From Chitinophagaceae bacterium (GTDB taxonomy: Bacteria; Bacteroidota; Bacteroidia; Chitinophagales; Chitinophagaceae), in NCBI GenBank assembly GCA_947453295.1, contig CANGGD010000006.1, positions 1 to 44,913 of the forward strand: a stretch of 44,913 nt of DNA, written 5' to 3'. The translations under genes were made by a program, and so were the position numbers. The notes under the pieces were generated by a model. That model worked only from the letters and a program-made list of their open reading frames with translations, was not told where the DNA came from and did not search any database. Of the stretch, positions 35,208-44,100 are shown piece by piece; within the stretch, counting starts at the first letter, position 1, and each line of letters begins with the position of its first letter.

Positions 35208-35739
35208 AAAAAATGATTCAAAAGCAAAGCTTTTTATTTATGCAGTTTCAATAATTGTATTTGCTGCGGTGGTCATATTAAGCAAAGTAAAATTAACAGT
35301 AGACCTACCTTTTAATCCGCATTATTTTGCAACAGCAAGCGCTATCATCAATTCATTAGTTGCCATATTGTTATTAATGGGTATTGTTTCTGCCAAGAAA
35401 AAAAATTATAGTCTTCACAAAAACATCATGTTGGCTGCTATAATTTTGTCAGTACTTTTTTTATTAAGCTATATCGCCCATCATTTACTTACCGATGAAA
35501 CAAAGTTTCAAGGAACTGGAATCATAAAAACAGTGTACTACATTATTCTCTTAACACACATTCCTTTGGCTGGAATCATACTGCCTTTCATTTTATTTAG
35601 CGCTTACAGAGCCCTAATTGGAGAATACGAGCAACATAAAAAATTAACAAGAATAACATGGCCAATCTGGTTCTATGTTGCTATTACAGGAGTTATAGTA
35701 TATTTGATGATAAGCCCTTACTATGATTGGCTAAAATAA
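35188..35739 (+). CDS. DUF420 family membrane protein, oxidase assembly factor
   Basis: 183 residues, five predicted membrane helices. DUF420 family with conserved histidines in LHKNIMLAA, IAHHLL and LLTHIPLAGIILP. The Bacillus/Staphylococcus relative YozB/CtaM is needed for a functional haem-copper oxidase, which fits the position here behind SCO. The gene overlaps SCO by 20 bases in another frame, so the two are translationally linked. Confidence 0.88.
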   Translation: MLTPTFKKNDSKAKLFIYAVSIIVFAAVVILSKVKLTVDLPFNPHYFATASAIINSLVAILLLMGIVSAKKKNYSLHKNIMLAAIILSVLFLLSYIAHHLLTDETKFQGTGIIKTVYYIILLTHIPLAGIILPFILFSAYRALIGEYEQHKKLTRITWPIWFYVAITGVIVYLMISPYYDWLK

Positions 35740-35771
35740 ACACTACTTATATTTGATAAACTTTTTTGATA

Positions 35772-36380
35772 ATGACTAGTAAAATAATTTTATCAATTTT
35801 TGTTTTGAATATGTTCATTTTAAAAACGTTTTCGCAAGGAGTGCACTTTGGAATGACTACCGGAACTAATTTATTTGGAATAGAAGCGGGATATTCATTA
35901 AAAGATAATTTACACACTGGAGTACAAATTATTCCTAATAACGGTTTTGGAGCAACTAGCGGAGCTAATTACGAAGGAGTTTATTTGCGAACAAACTTTA
36001 AAGAAAGTGGCATTGGAAATTATGGAGGAGATATTTCTTTTTCTCATCGAATTTTTTTTACTGGAAATATTGGTATAGTAAACTCAAAAATTGCAGAACA
36101 ATTTTTTTATGATTATGAAAATAATATTTACAAAACAATTCCAGCATCAAAAAAGACTAGGCTGGGAGGTTATGTAGGTGGTGGAATAGAGTTTCTGTGG
36201 GGCTACAAGGGAAAAATTACAACGCCTATTGAAATTGGTTATGGTTACATGCCAAGTTATTATGCTCAACTCTCTAGCACATTATCATCTATTAACTCTA
36301 GCACATACATTGAAAAAACAACCTCTGTTTTTTATGTAGGATTAGGGGTTAGATATTATTTCAGAAAAAATTATGGCTAA
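35772..36380 (+). CDS. outer-membrane beta-barrel protein
   Basis: 202 residues from ATG 35772 (a TTG at 35766 would add two). Signal peptide about 1-22 (MTSKIILSIFVLNMFILKTFSQ). Mature part has alternating barrel strands with glycine and aromatic residues (GGYVGGGIEFLWGYKGK, VFYVGLGVRYYFRKNYG). No enzyme motif. It follows the DUF420 gene after 32 bases on the same strand, so it may share its transcript, although a functional link with the oxidase is not evident. Convergent with the S1-like gene, 7 bases apart. Confidence 0.7.
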   Translation: MTSKIILSIFVLNMFILKTFSQGVHFGMTTGTNLFGIEAGYSLKDNLHTGVQIIPNNGFGATSGANYEGVYLRTNFKESGIGNYGGDISFSHRIFFTGNIGIVNSKIAEQFFYDYENNIYKTIPASKKTRLGGYVGGGIEFLWGYKGKITTPIEIGYGYMPSYYAQLSSTLSSINSSTYIEKTTSVFYVGLGVRYYFRKNYG

Positions 36381-36387
36381 AATAGTT

Positions 36388-37110
36388 TTATTGGATAATC
36401 TCTACAACAATTCTATCTGAAGCTATGTGAATAACCTTTGTCATTACTTCATCATCAACTGCGAGTTTCATTTTTATTAATGCTTCATTAATGGGAATCT
36501 TACATTCTATTTTGCTGTTTTCTAACTCCAGGTAAATTCCAAAAGAAGTTACTTTTTTCACAATAGCTTTAATAGGCTCTTCTTTTTTATGTTTTTTAAT
36601 AATGGCATTAAAATCAGCTGAATATGTATGATTCATCAAAGAAGCCTTTATCTTTTCTGGTTTAAGTGTATTCAAAAATTTGAATGTAATTGCCTTTGTC
36701 GTTTCTAAAGGCGGCTCCTCAAATTTTGAAATCTCTAAAGGAAAAAACAAATAAGAGTTTATTTCTTTGATGAAATATTTTTCATCAATAATCTTTACAT
36801 ACCCCAAAAATTTATTTTCTATTTTTGATTGATTGATTAGCGCCTCTAAAGCGTTATTGTATTCATATTGCACATGATCTGCAAAAAAAACATTGGCTGC
36901 AGATTTTTTAATAATAAATTTCACACAATCACCAATTAGAAAACGATGCGCTTTTTTAATTAATTTTTGCTGAATCATTCTTTCTTGATGAATCTCATCT
37001 ACAATAGCAAAGATTTCTTTTGTTTTATTTCCATTTATATATTCAATGGTGACTCTTTGTTTGTCGTTATTAATAAAGACAATCTTTCCTCTGAAAAACT
37101 TTTCTGACAT
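36388..37110 (-). CDS. S1/cold-shock-like OB-fold protein
   Basis: 240 residues. I do not recognise a named family. The C-terminal 70 residues (PIKAIVKKVTSFGIYLELENSKIECKIP..., VDDEVMTKVIHIASDRIVVEI) read like an S1 RNA-binding domain, and the N-terminal 80 (FFRGKIVFINNDKQRVTIEYIN..., IGDCVKFIIKK) like a cold-shock/OB fold. A third similar strand pattern may lie between. Together this suggests a nucleic-acid-binding protein of two or three OB folds. It is on the same strand and 51 bases downstream of the ATL gene. Confidence 0.6.
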   Translation of the reverse strand: MSEKFFRGKIVFINNDKQRVTIEYINGNKTKEIFAIVDEIHQERMIQQKLIKKAHRFLIGDCVKFIIKKSAANVFFADHVQYEYNNALEALINQSKIENKFLGYVKIIDEKYFIKEINSYLFFPLEISKFEEPPLETTKAITFKFLNTLKPEKIKASLMNHTYSADFNAIIKKHKKEEPIKAIVKKVTSFGIYLELENSKIECKIPINEALIKMKLAVDDEVMTKVIHIASDRIVVEIIQ

Positions 37111-37161
37111 AATTTGATGAGTATGATTTTAATAGAAAGATTAAAAATTCGTTTTACCTAC

Positions 37162-37524
37162 TTACAAACTTAATTCTTTTAAAGGGTCCCAAAAGATATT
37201 TTTGAATGCTACCACACAATCATTCTCAACAACAATTCCTTCTTTTTTGAGCAATGATTCCATTAAATTAGGAGTAGCAAAATGATTCTTACCCGTTAAC
37301 ATTCCATTTCTATTTACCACCCTGTGAGCCGGAATAGACAATTCAGATTGGTGTGAAGCATTCATCGCCCATCCTACCATTCGGGCACTCATTTTTGTTC
37401 CTAAAAAATTTGCAATGGCTCCATAAGAGGTAACTCTACCTTTTGGAATTTGAATAACAACTTCAAACACATCTTGGAAAAAAGAATACTCCTTATCTTG
37501 TTTATTTGTGTTTGCTTTTTTCAT
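37162..37524 (-). CDS. alkyltransferase-like protein (MGMT family, Cys replaced by Ala)
   Basis: 120 residues, DNA-binding domain of the O6-alkylguanine alkyltransferase family. The active-site PCHRV of true transferases reads PAHRV here (IPAHRVVNRNG), so it cannot accept an alkyl group itself and belongs to the ATL type, which binds alkylated guanine and recruits nucleotide excision repair. The helix-turn-helix RVTSYGAIANFLG and the arginine finger (SARMVGWAMNA) are present. The start overlaps the DUF5522 gene by 23 bases, so the two genes are translated together. Confidence 0.92.
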   Translation of the reverse strand: MKKANTNKQDKEYSFFQDVFEVVIQIPKGRVTSYGAIANFLGTKMSARMVGWAMNASHQSELSIPAHRVVNRNGMLTGKNHFATPNLMESLLKKEGIVVENDCVVAFKNIFWDPLKELSL

Positions 37525-37699
37525 GTAAATCGATTAATTCGCTTCGCTTAGGTTCTGGCACAGCATTGAACTCATACGGACAATGTTTACAACCATTTCC
37601 ACAACAATACCCTTTATCTAAATGATATTTTTCTGTGAGCACCACAAACCCTTGTTCATTATAATAAAAATCTAATCCCTCTTTTAATTGTTCTGCCAT
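37502..37699 (-). CDS. DUF5522 small cysteine-rich protein
   Basis: 65 residues of the DUF5522 family. The signature YHLDKGYCCGNGCKHCPY carries four cysteines in CC-x3-C-x2-C spacing, suggesting a metal site. The function is not known. It lies 10 bases after trmB and overlaps the ATL gene by 23 bases on the same strand. Confidence 0.88.
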   Translation of the reverse strand: MAEQLKEGLDFYYNEQGFVVLTEKYHLDKGYCCGNGCKHCPYEFNAVPEPKRSELIDLHEKSKHK

Positions 37700-37709
37700 T
37701 CTTTTTATT

Positions 37710-38420
37710 TTATGATAATTCAGTGTGCTCTGTTTCTTTTAATATCTGTTGTAATTCATTGTCAAGATCTGGAATAACAGAATTCAATGAAAATTGAATA
37801 TAAAATATTTTATTACTACCTGCAATATCTAATTGCTCATAATGTGTTTTAATTTTTAAACGCTCATCAATCTCAGCTTGACCATACACATCATCACAAC
37901 TTGTTATCAACTTCAATCCATATTTTTTAATTACCAAAAATGTAAATTGATACAAATTTGGAGAATCTGTTTTTAAATGAATGATTCCATTTTGTTTAAG
38001 TACTTTTTGATACAGCCTAAGAAAACGAGGATGCGTTAATCTCTTTTTTGCTCTCGATGTTCTTAATTGAGGATCTGGATAAGTAATCCAAATTTCATCT
38101 ACTTCATCTGCTTGAAAATAATCAGACAGCATTTCTATTTGAGTCCTTAAAAATCTTGCATTTTGAATGGCAGCGTCTAAACATTTTTTTGCTCCTAAAT
38201 ACATTCTATTTCCTTTCACATCAATACCAATAAAGTTTTGCAAAGGGAACATGGCAGCAAGTCCTACGGTGTATTCTCCTCTCCCACAAGCCAACTCTAA
38301 TAGAATTGGATTTTCATTATTAAATTGTTGCTTCCAGGTTCCCGCAATTTCTGTTGGATATTCAAATACATTTGGAAGTTCTTTTATTTGAGCGAAGCGA
38401 AGTAGTTTTTTTTGTCCCAT
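37710..38420 (-). CDS. trmB: tRNA (guanine-N7)-methyltransferase
   Basis: 236 residues, TrmB family, methylates G46 of tRNA using S-adenosylmethionine. The SAM-binding motif is LLELACGRGEYTVGLA, followed by NFIGIDVKGNRMY; the catalytic/tRNA motif ITYPDPQLRTSRAKKRLTHPRFL corresponds to the family FPDPWPKkrHhkRRL. Length is normal. It heads a minus-strand run trmB-DUF5522-ATL, possibly continuing to the S1-like gene. Divergent from korB with about 119 bases between starts. Confidence 0.93.
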   Translation of the reverse strand: MGQKKLLRFAQIKELPNVFEYPTEIAGTWKQQFNNENPILLELACGRGEYTVGLAAMFPLQNFIGIDVKGNRMYLGAKKCLDAAIQNARFLRTQIEMLSDYFQADEVDEIWITYPDPQLRTSRAKKRLTHPRFLRLYQKVLKQNGIIHLKTDSPNLYQFTFLVIKKYGLKLITSCDDVYGQAEIDERLKIKTHYEQLDIAGSNKIFYIQFSLNSVIPDLDNELQQILKETEHTELS

Positions 38421-38539
38421 GATTTTATCAAAGGTAAAAAAGAGTTGAGAAGCTTCCCAAAAACTAAAATTATTTCTATTAACAAGGGATCAGAATTTTG
38501 ATTGATTATGTAGTAACTTTATGGTTTAAAATAGAGATT

Positions 38540-39571
38540 ATGAGTGATATAGACGTAGCTACTCCTTTAACAGCTAAAGATTTTGCAACCGATCAAGAAG
38601 TGCGTTGGTGTCCTGGTTGTGGGGATTATTCCATTTTGGCTCAAGTACAAAAAGTGATGCCCACTTTGGGAATTCCCAGAGAAAACATTGTCATTATTTC
38701 TGGTATAGGATGCAGCAGCAGATTTCCTTATTATATGAATACCTACGGAATGCATAGTATTCATGGAAGAGCAACAGCTGTTGCAAGTGGATTAAAAGCA
38801 GCTCGCCCTGAATTAAGCGTTTGGATTGTAACAGGCGATGGCGATGGATTAAGCATTGGCGGTAATCACACCATTCATTTATTAAGGAGAAATTTTGATG
38901 TAAATGTTTTATTGTTTAACAATCAAATTTATGGATTAACAAAAGGGCAATATTCACCTACGTCTGAAGAGCATAAAGTTACAAAGAGCACTCCCTTTGG
39001 CAGCATTGATCATCCCTTTAATCCCCTTGCTTTGGCAATGGGAGCAGATGGTACTTTTATTGCTCGTTCAATGGACAGAGATCCAAAACATCTTCAACAA
39101 ATGTTGTTAAGAGCTAATGAACACAGAGGTGCCTCTTTCTTAGAAATTTATCAGAATTGCAACATCTTTAACGATGGAGCTTTTGAAATTTTTACTGAGA
39201 AGGGTACAAAAATGGAAGAGATTATTTTTCTTGAGCAAGGAAAGCCATTAGTATTTGGAGCCAATCATAATAAAGGGATTAAACTTGACGGATTCAAGCC
39301 TGTTGTGGTTTCTATTAATGAAGGTGATAGCTTAGATGATTTATGGATTCACGATGAAAAGGATTTTTATAAAGCCCAGATTTTAGTAAGAATGTTTGAT
39401 GATCCTAGTATAGACAATCATTTACCTCGTCCATTTGGTGTGTTTTATCAAACAGAAAGAGCCTGTTATGAAGATGTAATGACCATGCAAATTGAAGAAA
39501 TCATTGCCCAAAAAGGAAAAGGTAATTTAGATAAATTATTAAAAGGCAATGAAACCTGGACAATCAATTAA
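38540..39571 (+). CDS. korB: 2-oxoacid:ferredoxin oxidoreductase beta subunit (KorB type)
   Basis: 343 residues from ATG 38540; an in-frame TTG at 38498 would add 14 unlikely residues. Thiamine-diphosphate and cluster motifs: WCPGCGDYS (cysteines for a [4Fe-4S] cluster) and GDGDGLSIGGNH...FNNQIYGLTKGQ. This is the pattern of 2-oxoglutarate:ferredoxin oxidoreductase beta subunits. It converts 2-oxoglutarate and CoA to succinyl-CoA with reduced ferredoxin, together with an alpha subunit. No korA lies beside it: upstream is divergent trmB, downstream is convergent asd. Confidence 0.9.
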   Translation: MSDIDVATPLTAKDFATDQEVRWCPGCGDYSILAQVQKVMPTLGIPRENIVIISGIGCSSRFPYYMNTYGMHSIHGRATAVASGLKAARPELSVWIVTGDGDGLSIGGNHTIHLLRRNFDVNVLLFNNQIYGLTKGQYSPTSEEHKVTKSTPFGSIDHPFNPLALAMGADGTFIARSMDRDPKHLQQMLLRANEHRGASFLEIYQNCNIFNDGAFEIFTEKGTKMEEIIFLEQGKPLVFGANHNKGIKLDGFKPVVVSINEGDSLDDLWIHDEKDFYKAQILVRMFDDPSIDNHLPRPFGVFYQTERACYEDVMTMQIEEIIAQKGKGNLDKLLKGNETWTIN

Positions 39572-39672
39572 TTTTAATAAGGTATTAAAATGCGTTTTGA
39601 ATTAAAATAATTAGCCCGATTAAAAATAAACAACCTTGGTAAAATAAGATGTTGAATTGAGACCCGAAACTT

Positions 39673-40662
39673 CTAAATAAATTTCTTTTCCATTAAATAC
39701 TCTGCAATTTGAACAGCATTGGTAGCTGCGCCTTTTCTTAAATTATCGCTTACAATCCAGCAATTCATTGTATTGGCCTGAGTTTCATCTCTTCTAATTC
39801 TTCCAACATAAGTATCATCTTTATCATGTGCAGTGATAGCCATGGGATAAATGAAGTTTTTGATGTCATCTTGTAAAACAACTCCAGGAGTTTTTGATAA
39901 AAGCGATTTTACTTCTTCAACATCAAAATCTTTTTCAAATTCAATATTTACAGATTCGCTATGTCCACCAATAGCAGGAATACGAACACAAGTTGCAGTT
40001 AATAAAATAGCATCATCGCTCATGATTTTTTTTGTTTCGTTTGTCATTTTCATTTCCTCCTTAGTATATCCATTATCAAGAAACACATCGATATGAGGTA
40101 TCGCGTTTAAATCAATTTGATATTTATAGGCCATTTCTCCTACAATACCTTTTCTCTCATTCATTAATTGATCTACAGCCTTTACTCCAGTTCCTGTTAC
40201 ACTTTGATAAGTACTCACCACAACGCGTTTGATTTTATATTTATCATGTAAAGGTTTTAAAATAACAACCAGCTGAATTGTAGAACAGTTAGGATTTGCA
40301 ATTATCTTATCGGCCGCAGTTATTACATTTGCATTCACTTCTGGCACCACTAATTTTTTTTCAGGATCCATCCTCCAAGCACTAGAGTTATCTATTACAG
40401 TAATACCTGCTGCTGCAAATTTTGGAGCCCATTCTAATGAAGTACCGCCTCCAGCAGAAAAAATTGCTACGTTGGGCTTTGCATCAATTGCATCTTGCAT
40501 ACCAACTACCGTATATTCTTTGTTTTTGAAACTTATTTTTTTTCCAATAGATTTTTCAGATGCTACAGGTAATAACTCGGTAACAGGAAAATCTCTTTCT
40601 GCCAATACTTGTAACATTTTTGTTCCAACTAAGCCGGTGGCTCCTACAACTGCAACTTTCAT
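39673..40662 (-). CDS. asd: aspartate-semialdehyde dehydrogenase
   Basis: 329 residues from ATG 40662 (MKVAVVGATGLVGTKML); an in-frame start at 40755 would add 31 residues with no family counterpart. NADP-binding glycine motif GATGLVG near the N-terminus, catalytic Cys in IIANPNCSTIQ, and the second half with the substrate-binding VRIPAIGGHSESVNIEF. Makes aspartate semialdehyde for lysine/diaminopimelate, threonine and methionine. Monocistronic in this window. Confidence 0.95.
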   Translation of the reverse strand: MKVAVVGATGLVGTKMLQVLAERDFPVTELLPVASEKSIGKKISFKNKEYTVVGMQDAIDAKPNVAIFSAGGGTSLEWAPKFAAAGITVIDNSSAWRMDPEKKLVVPEVNANVITAADKIIANPNCSTIQLVVILKPLHDKYKIKRVVVSTYQSVTGTGVKAVDQLMNERKGIVGEMAYKYQIDLNAIPHIDVFLDNGYTKEEMKMTNETKKIMSDDAILLTATCVRIPAIGGHSESVNIEFEKDFDVEEVKSLLSKTPGVVLQDDIKNFIYPMAITAHDKDDTYVGRIRRDETQANTMNCWIVSDNLRKGAATNAVQIAEYLMEKKFI

Positions 40663-40937
40663 TATGTATGATTTTAGAATACAAAAATAAGTTTTATACT
40701 TTTTAAATTTCAATGTCTTTCCAATATCAAATAACTTTTGAGATTTTTTAATCATCCTCTATAATTGTTTGTAAACATTTAAGTTCACCTGCTGCTTCAA
40801 TTCTATCCTTAAGATTTATTCAATAATTATTTTTGAAAAAATCATATGAAATAGCCATAACGATCGGCTCGTTACCAATCGCGAATGATATTAAAGGTTA
40901 TAACATGTGTGATTAATTAAAAAATAAAAAAATACAG

Positions 40938-42698
40938 ATGAAAAGAATCATTTACTTTTTCGCTTTTTTTATAATTAGTTTCAATTGTATTGCTGCAAAA
41001 GAGAATACAAAACTTATTTCCTTCTCTGATACGAGTATTCGTTTATTTGCACAACCCTATGAGCTTGTCATTGATGAAATAATGGCCGACCCAACTCCAG
41101 CAGTTGGATTACCCAATTGCGAATGGATTGAAATAAGAAACATTAGTGCCCATGCCATTGATTTATTAAATTGGAAATTAGCAAAGCCCAATTCAATAAG
41201 TGGCTCAATGAAAAGCTTTATTCTGCAGCCAGATAGTGCTATAATTATTTGTAGTAGCAGTTCTTTAAATCAATTGACTATTTATGGGGCCGCAATGAGC
41301 GTTACCTATTTTCCTTCACTATCTAATTCTTCAGATTTAATTTATTTGCTATCACCGGAAGGAAAAACAATTCATGCTGTAGATTATAGTGACACATGGT
41401 ATAAAAACGAATTAAAAAAACAAGGCGGTTGGACTTTAGAAATGATAGACTTAAACAATCCATGTGCAGGCGCAGAAAACTGGAGCGCTTCTACTGCAAG
41501 TATTGGCGGCACTCCTGGAAAGATTAATAGTATTGATGCAATCAACTTGGATTTATCAGATCCCGAATTACTTAGAGCATATGCAATTGACAGTTTACAA
41601 GTAATGTTGGTTTTTAACGAACCGCTTGATAGCGCGGAGGCTGCAATGTCAAGTCGTTATTTCGTTAATAATGCAATTGGTTATCCTTTAAAGGTAACCG
41701 TTATACAACCCATTTTTAATACTGTGCAATTGCAACTAAAATATCCAATTCAAAAAGGAATAATTTATGAAATAGCAGTAGATGGGATAAAAGACTGTAT
41801 TGGCAATGTAATCGAAAATAAAAACAAATCTAAGTTTGCATTATTTCAACAGTTAGACAGCTTTGATATTATTATCAATGAAATTTTATTTAATCCCGAT
41901 TTTGATGGTGTAGATTATGTTGAAGTATTAAACAGAAGTAACAAACCACTCAACTTAAAAAATCTTTACATTGCTAATGCTGATTTTTATGGTCACGTTG
42001 ATAATATTACAAAAGTATCAGAAAAAGATATTTTATTTTTTCCTGGAGAATATTTGTTGATAACAGAGAATGCTTATGTAATTAAAAGAGATTTTTTTAC
42101 ACCTTTTCCAGAAAGGATTCTACAATTAAATAGCCTTCCTTCAATGAATGATGATAAAGGAACTTTATTTCTTTTAAATGATAATGGGAAAATTATTGAT
42201 CAGCTATCGTATCAATACGATTGGCATTTTAAATTATTAAATAATGTAGAAGGTGTTTCTCTTGAACGAATTGATATCAATGCCCCAACACAAAATAAAG
42301 AAAACTGGCATAGCGCAGCTACTAGTGTGGGTTATGGAACTCCTACATATAAAAATTCTCAAAACAATATTAGCGCTTTTAATAACGAACAGAATATTAT
42401 AATTGATCCTTTATCAATCAGTCCAAATAATGACGGGTTGAACGATTTCTTGAGGATTAACTATTCCTTTAAAACACCTGGATATGTAGCTAACATTAAT
42501 GTTTTTGATCAGCGTGGAAGATTTGTTAGAAGTGTAGCCAATAATGCAGTTTGTGGAATATCAGGCTTTTTTACTTGGGATGGATTGAATCAAAATGGAC
42601 AACAATTACCAACAGGTATTTATATTATCTGTTCTGATTCGTTTAATTTAAAAGGGGAAATTAAAAAATGTAAAAATGCAATTGTGTTGAAGCAATAA
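40938..42698 (+). CDS. secreted protein with two lamin-tail domains and gliding-type C-terminal domain
   Basis: 586 residues. Signal peptide 1-19 (MKRIIYFFAFFIISFNCIA). About 40-195: lamin-tail (LTD) beta-sandwich (VIDEIMADPTPAVGLPNCEWIEIRN). About 205-300: Ig-like segment (VMLVFNEPLDSAEAAMSSRYF). About 310-470: second lamin-tail (IIINEILFNPDFDGVDYVEVLNRS). About 485-586: gliding-motility-associated, type B sorting C-terminal domain (PLSISPNNDGLNDFLRI, FFTWDGLNQNGQQLPTGIYI). Type IX secretion is therefore expected. Function unknown; cell-surface or secreted structural protein. A 275-base AT-rich gap separates it from divergent asd. Confidence 0.85.
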   Translation: MKRIIYFFAFFIISFNCIAAKENTKLISFSDTSIRLFAQPYELVIDEIMADPTPAVGLPNCEWIEIRNISAHAIDLLNWKLAKPNSISGSMKSFILQPDSAIIICSSSSLNQLTIYGAAMSVTYFPSLSNSSDLIYLLSPEGKTIHAVDYSDTWYKNELKKQGGWTLEMIDLNNPCAGAENWSASTASIGGTPGKINSIDAINLDLSDPELLRAYAIDSLQVMLVFNEPLDSAEAAMSSRYFVNNAIGYPLKVTVIQPIFNTVQLQLKYPIQKGIIYEIAVDGIKDCIGNVIENKNKSKFALFQQLDSFDIIINEILFNPDFDGVDYVEVLNRSNKPLNLKNLYIANADFYGHVDNITKVSEKDILFFPGEYLLITENAYVIKRDFFTPFPERILQLNSLPSMNDDKGTLFLLNDNGKIIDQLSYQYDWHFKLLNNVEGVSLERIDINAPTQNKENWHSAATSVGYGTPTYKNSQNNISAFNNEQNIIIDPLSISPNNDGLNDFLRINYSFKTPGYVANINVFDQRGRFVRSVANNAVCGISGFFTWDGLNQNGQQLPTGIYIICSDSFNLKGEIKKCKNAIVLKQ

Positions 42699-42703
42699 TT
42701 GTT

Positions 42704-42973
42704 TTATTCTTCTATTTTATCAGGTTTGTTTTCTAGTATACTTAGAATTAAAAGATAGCCACCAAAAGCACTGGCCAAAGCGAACAAGCCTAATCCCATT
42801 AGATTATTCATATCAAAACCAAAAAGAGCGATTGAGATTATTGCGCCTAAAAACTCAAATCCAATCCACGACAATATGGTATAGATTTTCCATCGGTTTT
42901 GTGAAAGACCTTTTTGATGGGCTATACCACCAATTTTTTTGCAAAGAAAAAAAAGACTAAAAATCTCAAGCAT
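42704..42973 (-). CDS. small predicted membrane protein
   Basis: 89 residues, not recognised. Two membrane helices (about 30-49 and 57-80), an N-terminal hydrophobic stretch with HQKGLSQNRW in between, and a charged tail (ENKPDKIEE). It starts 2 bases after the stop of the PfkB kinase gene, so it is very likely co-translated with it. Convergent with the lamin-tail gene (5-base gap). Confidence 0.65.
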   Translation of the reverse strand: MLEIFSLFFLCKKIGGIAHQKGLSQNRWKIYTILSWIGFEFLGAIISIALFGFDMNNLMGLGLFALASAFGGYLLILSILENKPDKIEE

Positions 42974-42975
42974 AC

Positions 42976-43899
42976 TTATACTAGATCAATATCAAAGTTT
43001 ACCAATTGCACAAACTGATTGATTCTATCATCAATCTCAGCTTTGGTTAATTCCTTCATTCTATCTGGACCAAATTTTTCAACACAAAAACTAGCTAATG
43101 CGCTTCCTACGATAATAGCTCTTTTCATGTTATCAAAACTTATATCTTCTGTTTTAGCAAGGTATCCAATAAATCCTCCAGCGAAAGTATCTCCTGCACC
43201 TGTTGGATCAAACACCTCTTCTAAAGGTAAGGCTGGTGCAAAAAATACATGTTGTTCATGAAACAACAAGGCCCCATGTTCTCCCTTTTTTATAATTAAA
43301 TATTTTGGACCCATATTCATAATTACACGAGCCGCTTTTACTAACGAAAACTCTCCACTCAACTGACGCGCTTCGCTATCATTAACCATTAACACATCCA
43401 CTTTTTTCAAAACTTCTTTTAAGTCATCCAATGCAATGTCCATCCAAAAATTCATCGTGTCCATTACAATTAATTTGGGTCTTGTCTTCATTTGATTAAT
43501 TACACTCAACTGAAGTTTCGGCATCAAATTACCTAACATTAAAAATGGCGACCCTTGATATTGTTCAGGCACAATTGGATTAAAATCTGCTAATACATTT
43601 AAATCAGTTACTAAGGTATCTCTGGTGTTCATATCCAAATGATATTTTCCACTCCAGAAAAAAGACTTTTTATCAGGAACAACTTCTACACCCTCCAATT
43701 CAACACCTCTGTTTTTTAATGCATCAATTTCAGCTGCTGGAAAATCATTTCCAATGATAGAAATTTGATAAATGGGTTGAACATAATTGCTTGCTGCATA
43801 AGCCACATAAGTAGCAGATCCGCCCACAATTTTATCTACTTTTCCAAAAGGTGTTTCAATGGCATCAAAAGCCATGGTGCCTACAGTAATTAACGACAT
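42976..43899 (-). CDS. PfkB-family carbohydrate/nucleoside kinase
   Basis: 307 residues from ATG 43899 (MSLITVGTMAFDAIETPFG); a start at 43968 would add 23 residues of non-family sequence. Substrate-binding GGSATYVAYAAS and the signature 2 DPTGAGDTFAGGF with the catalytic Asp are seen. Ribokinase/adenosine-kinase fold. Substrate cannot be told from sequence. It is followed after 2 bases by a small membrane protein and is divergent from the EamA gene. Confidence 0.9.
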   Translation of the reverse strand: MSLITVGTMAFDAIETPFGKVDKIVGGSATYVAYAASNYVQPIYQISIIGNDFPAAEIDALKNRGVELEGVEVVPDKKSFFWSGKYHLDMNTRDTLVTDLNVLADFNPIVPEQYQGSPFLMLGNLMPKLQLSVINQMKTRPKLIVMDTMNFWMDIALDDLKEVLKKVDVLMVNDSEARQLSGEFSLVKAARVIMNMGPKYLIIKKGEHGALLFHEQHVFFAPALPLEEVFDPTGAGDTFAGGFIGYLAKTEDISFDNMKRAIIVGSALASFCVEKFGPDRMKELTKAEIDDRINQFVQLVNFDIDLV

Positions 43900-44100
43900 G
43901 ATAATAAAGTTTGAAAAATATTGAAATATAGCGACGCAAAAGTAATGTAATATTTTTGCTTCAAACAAATGAAATCTAAGTTTTGATATTTTCTAATCTG
44001 CCTTTCTGTAAAAATGAAAAAAGTTCTCCGGTAGAGTAAATTTTAAGATTCAAGGCCTGAATTATTAAAAAGAGTTAATTTTCCACTTAAAATTCAATTT

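Noticed and set aside
36388-38420. A four-gene DNA-repair or defence island
   Set aside because: trmB and ATL are ordinary housekeeping families; no nuclease, helicase or mobile gene accompanies them.
40663-40937. Possible tRNA or small RNA in the asd / lamin-tail gene gap
   Set aside because: Only a short TAACGA/TCGTTA hairpin near 40858-40876 was seen; no cloverleaf or known RNA motif could be built.
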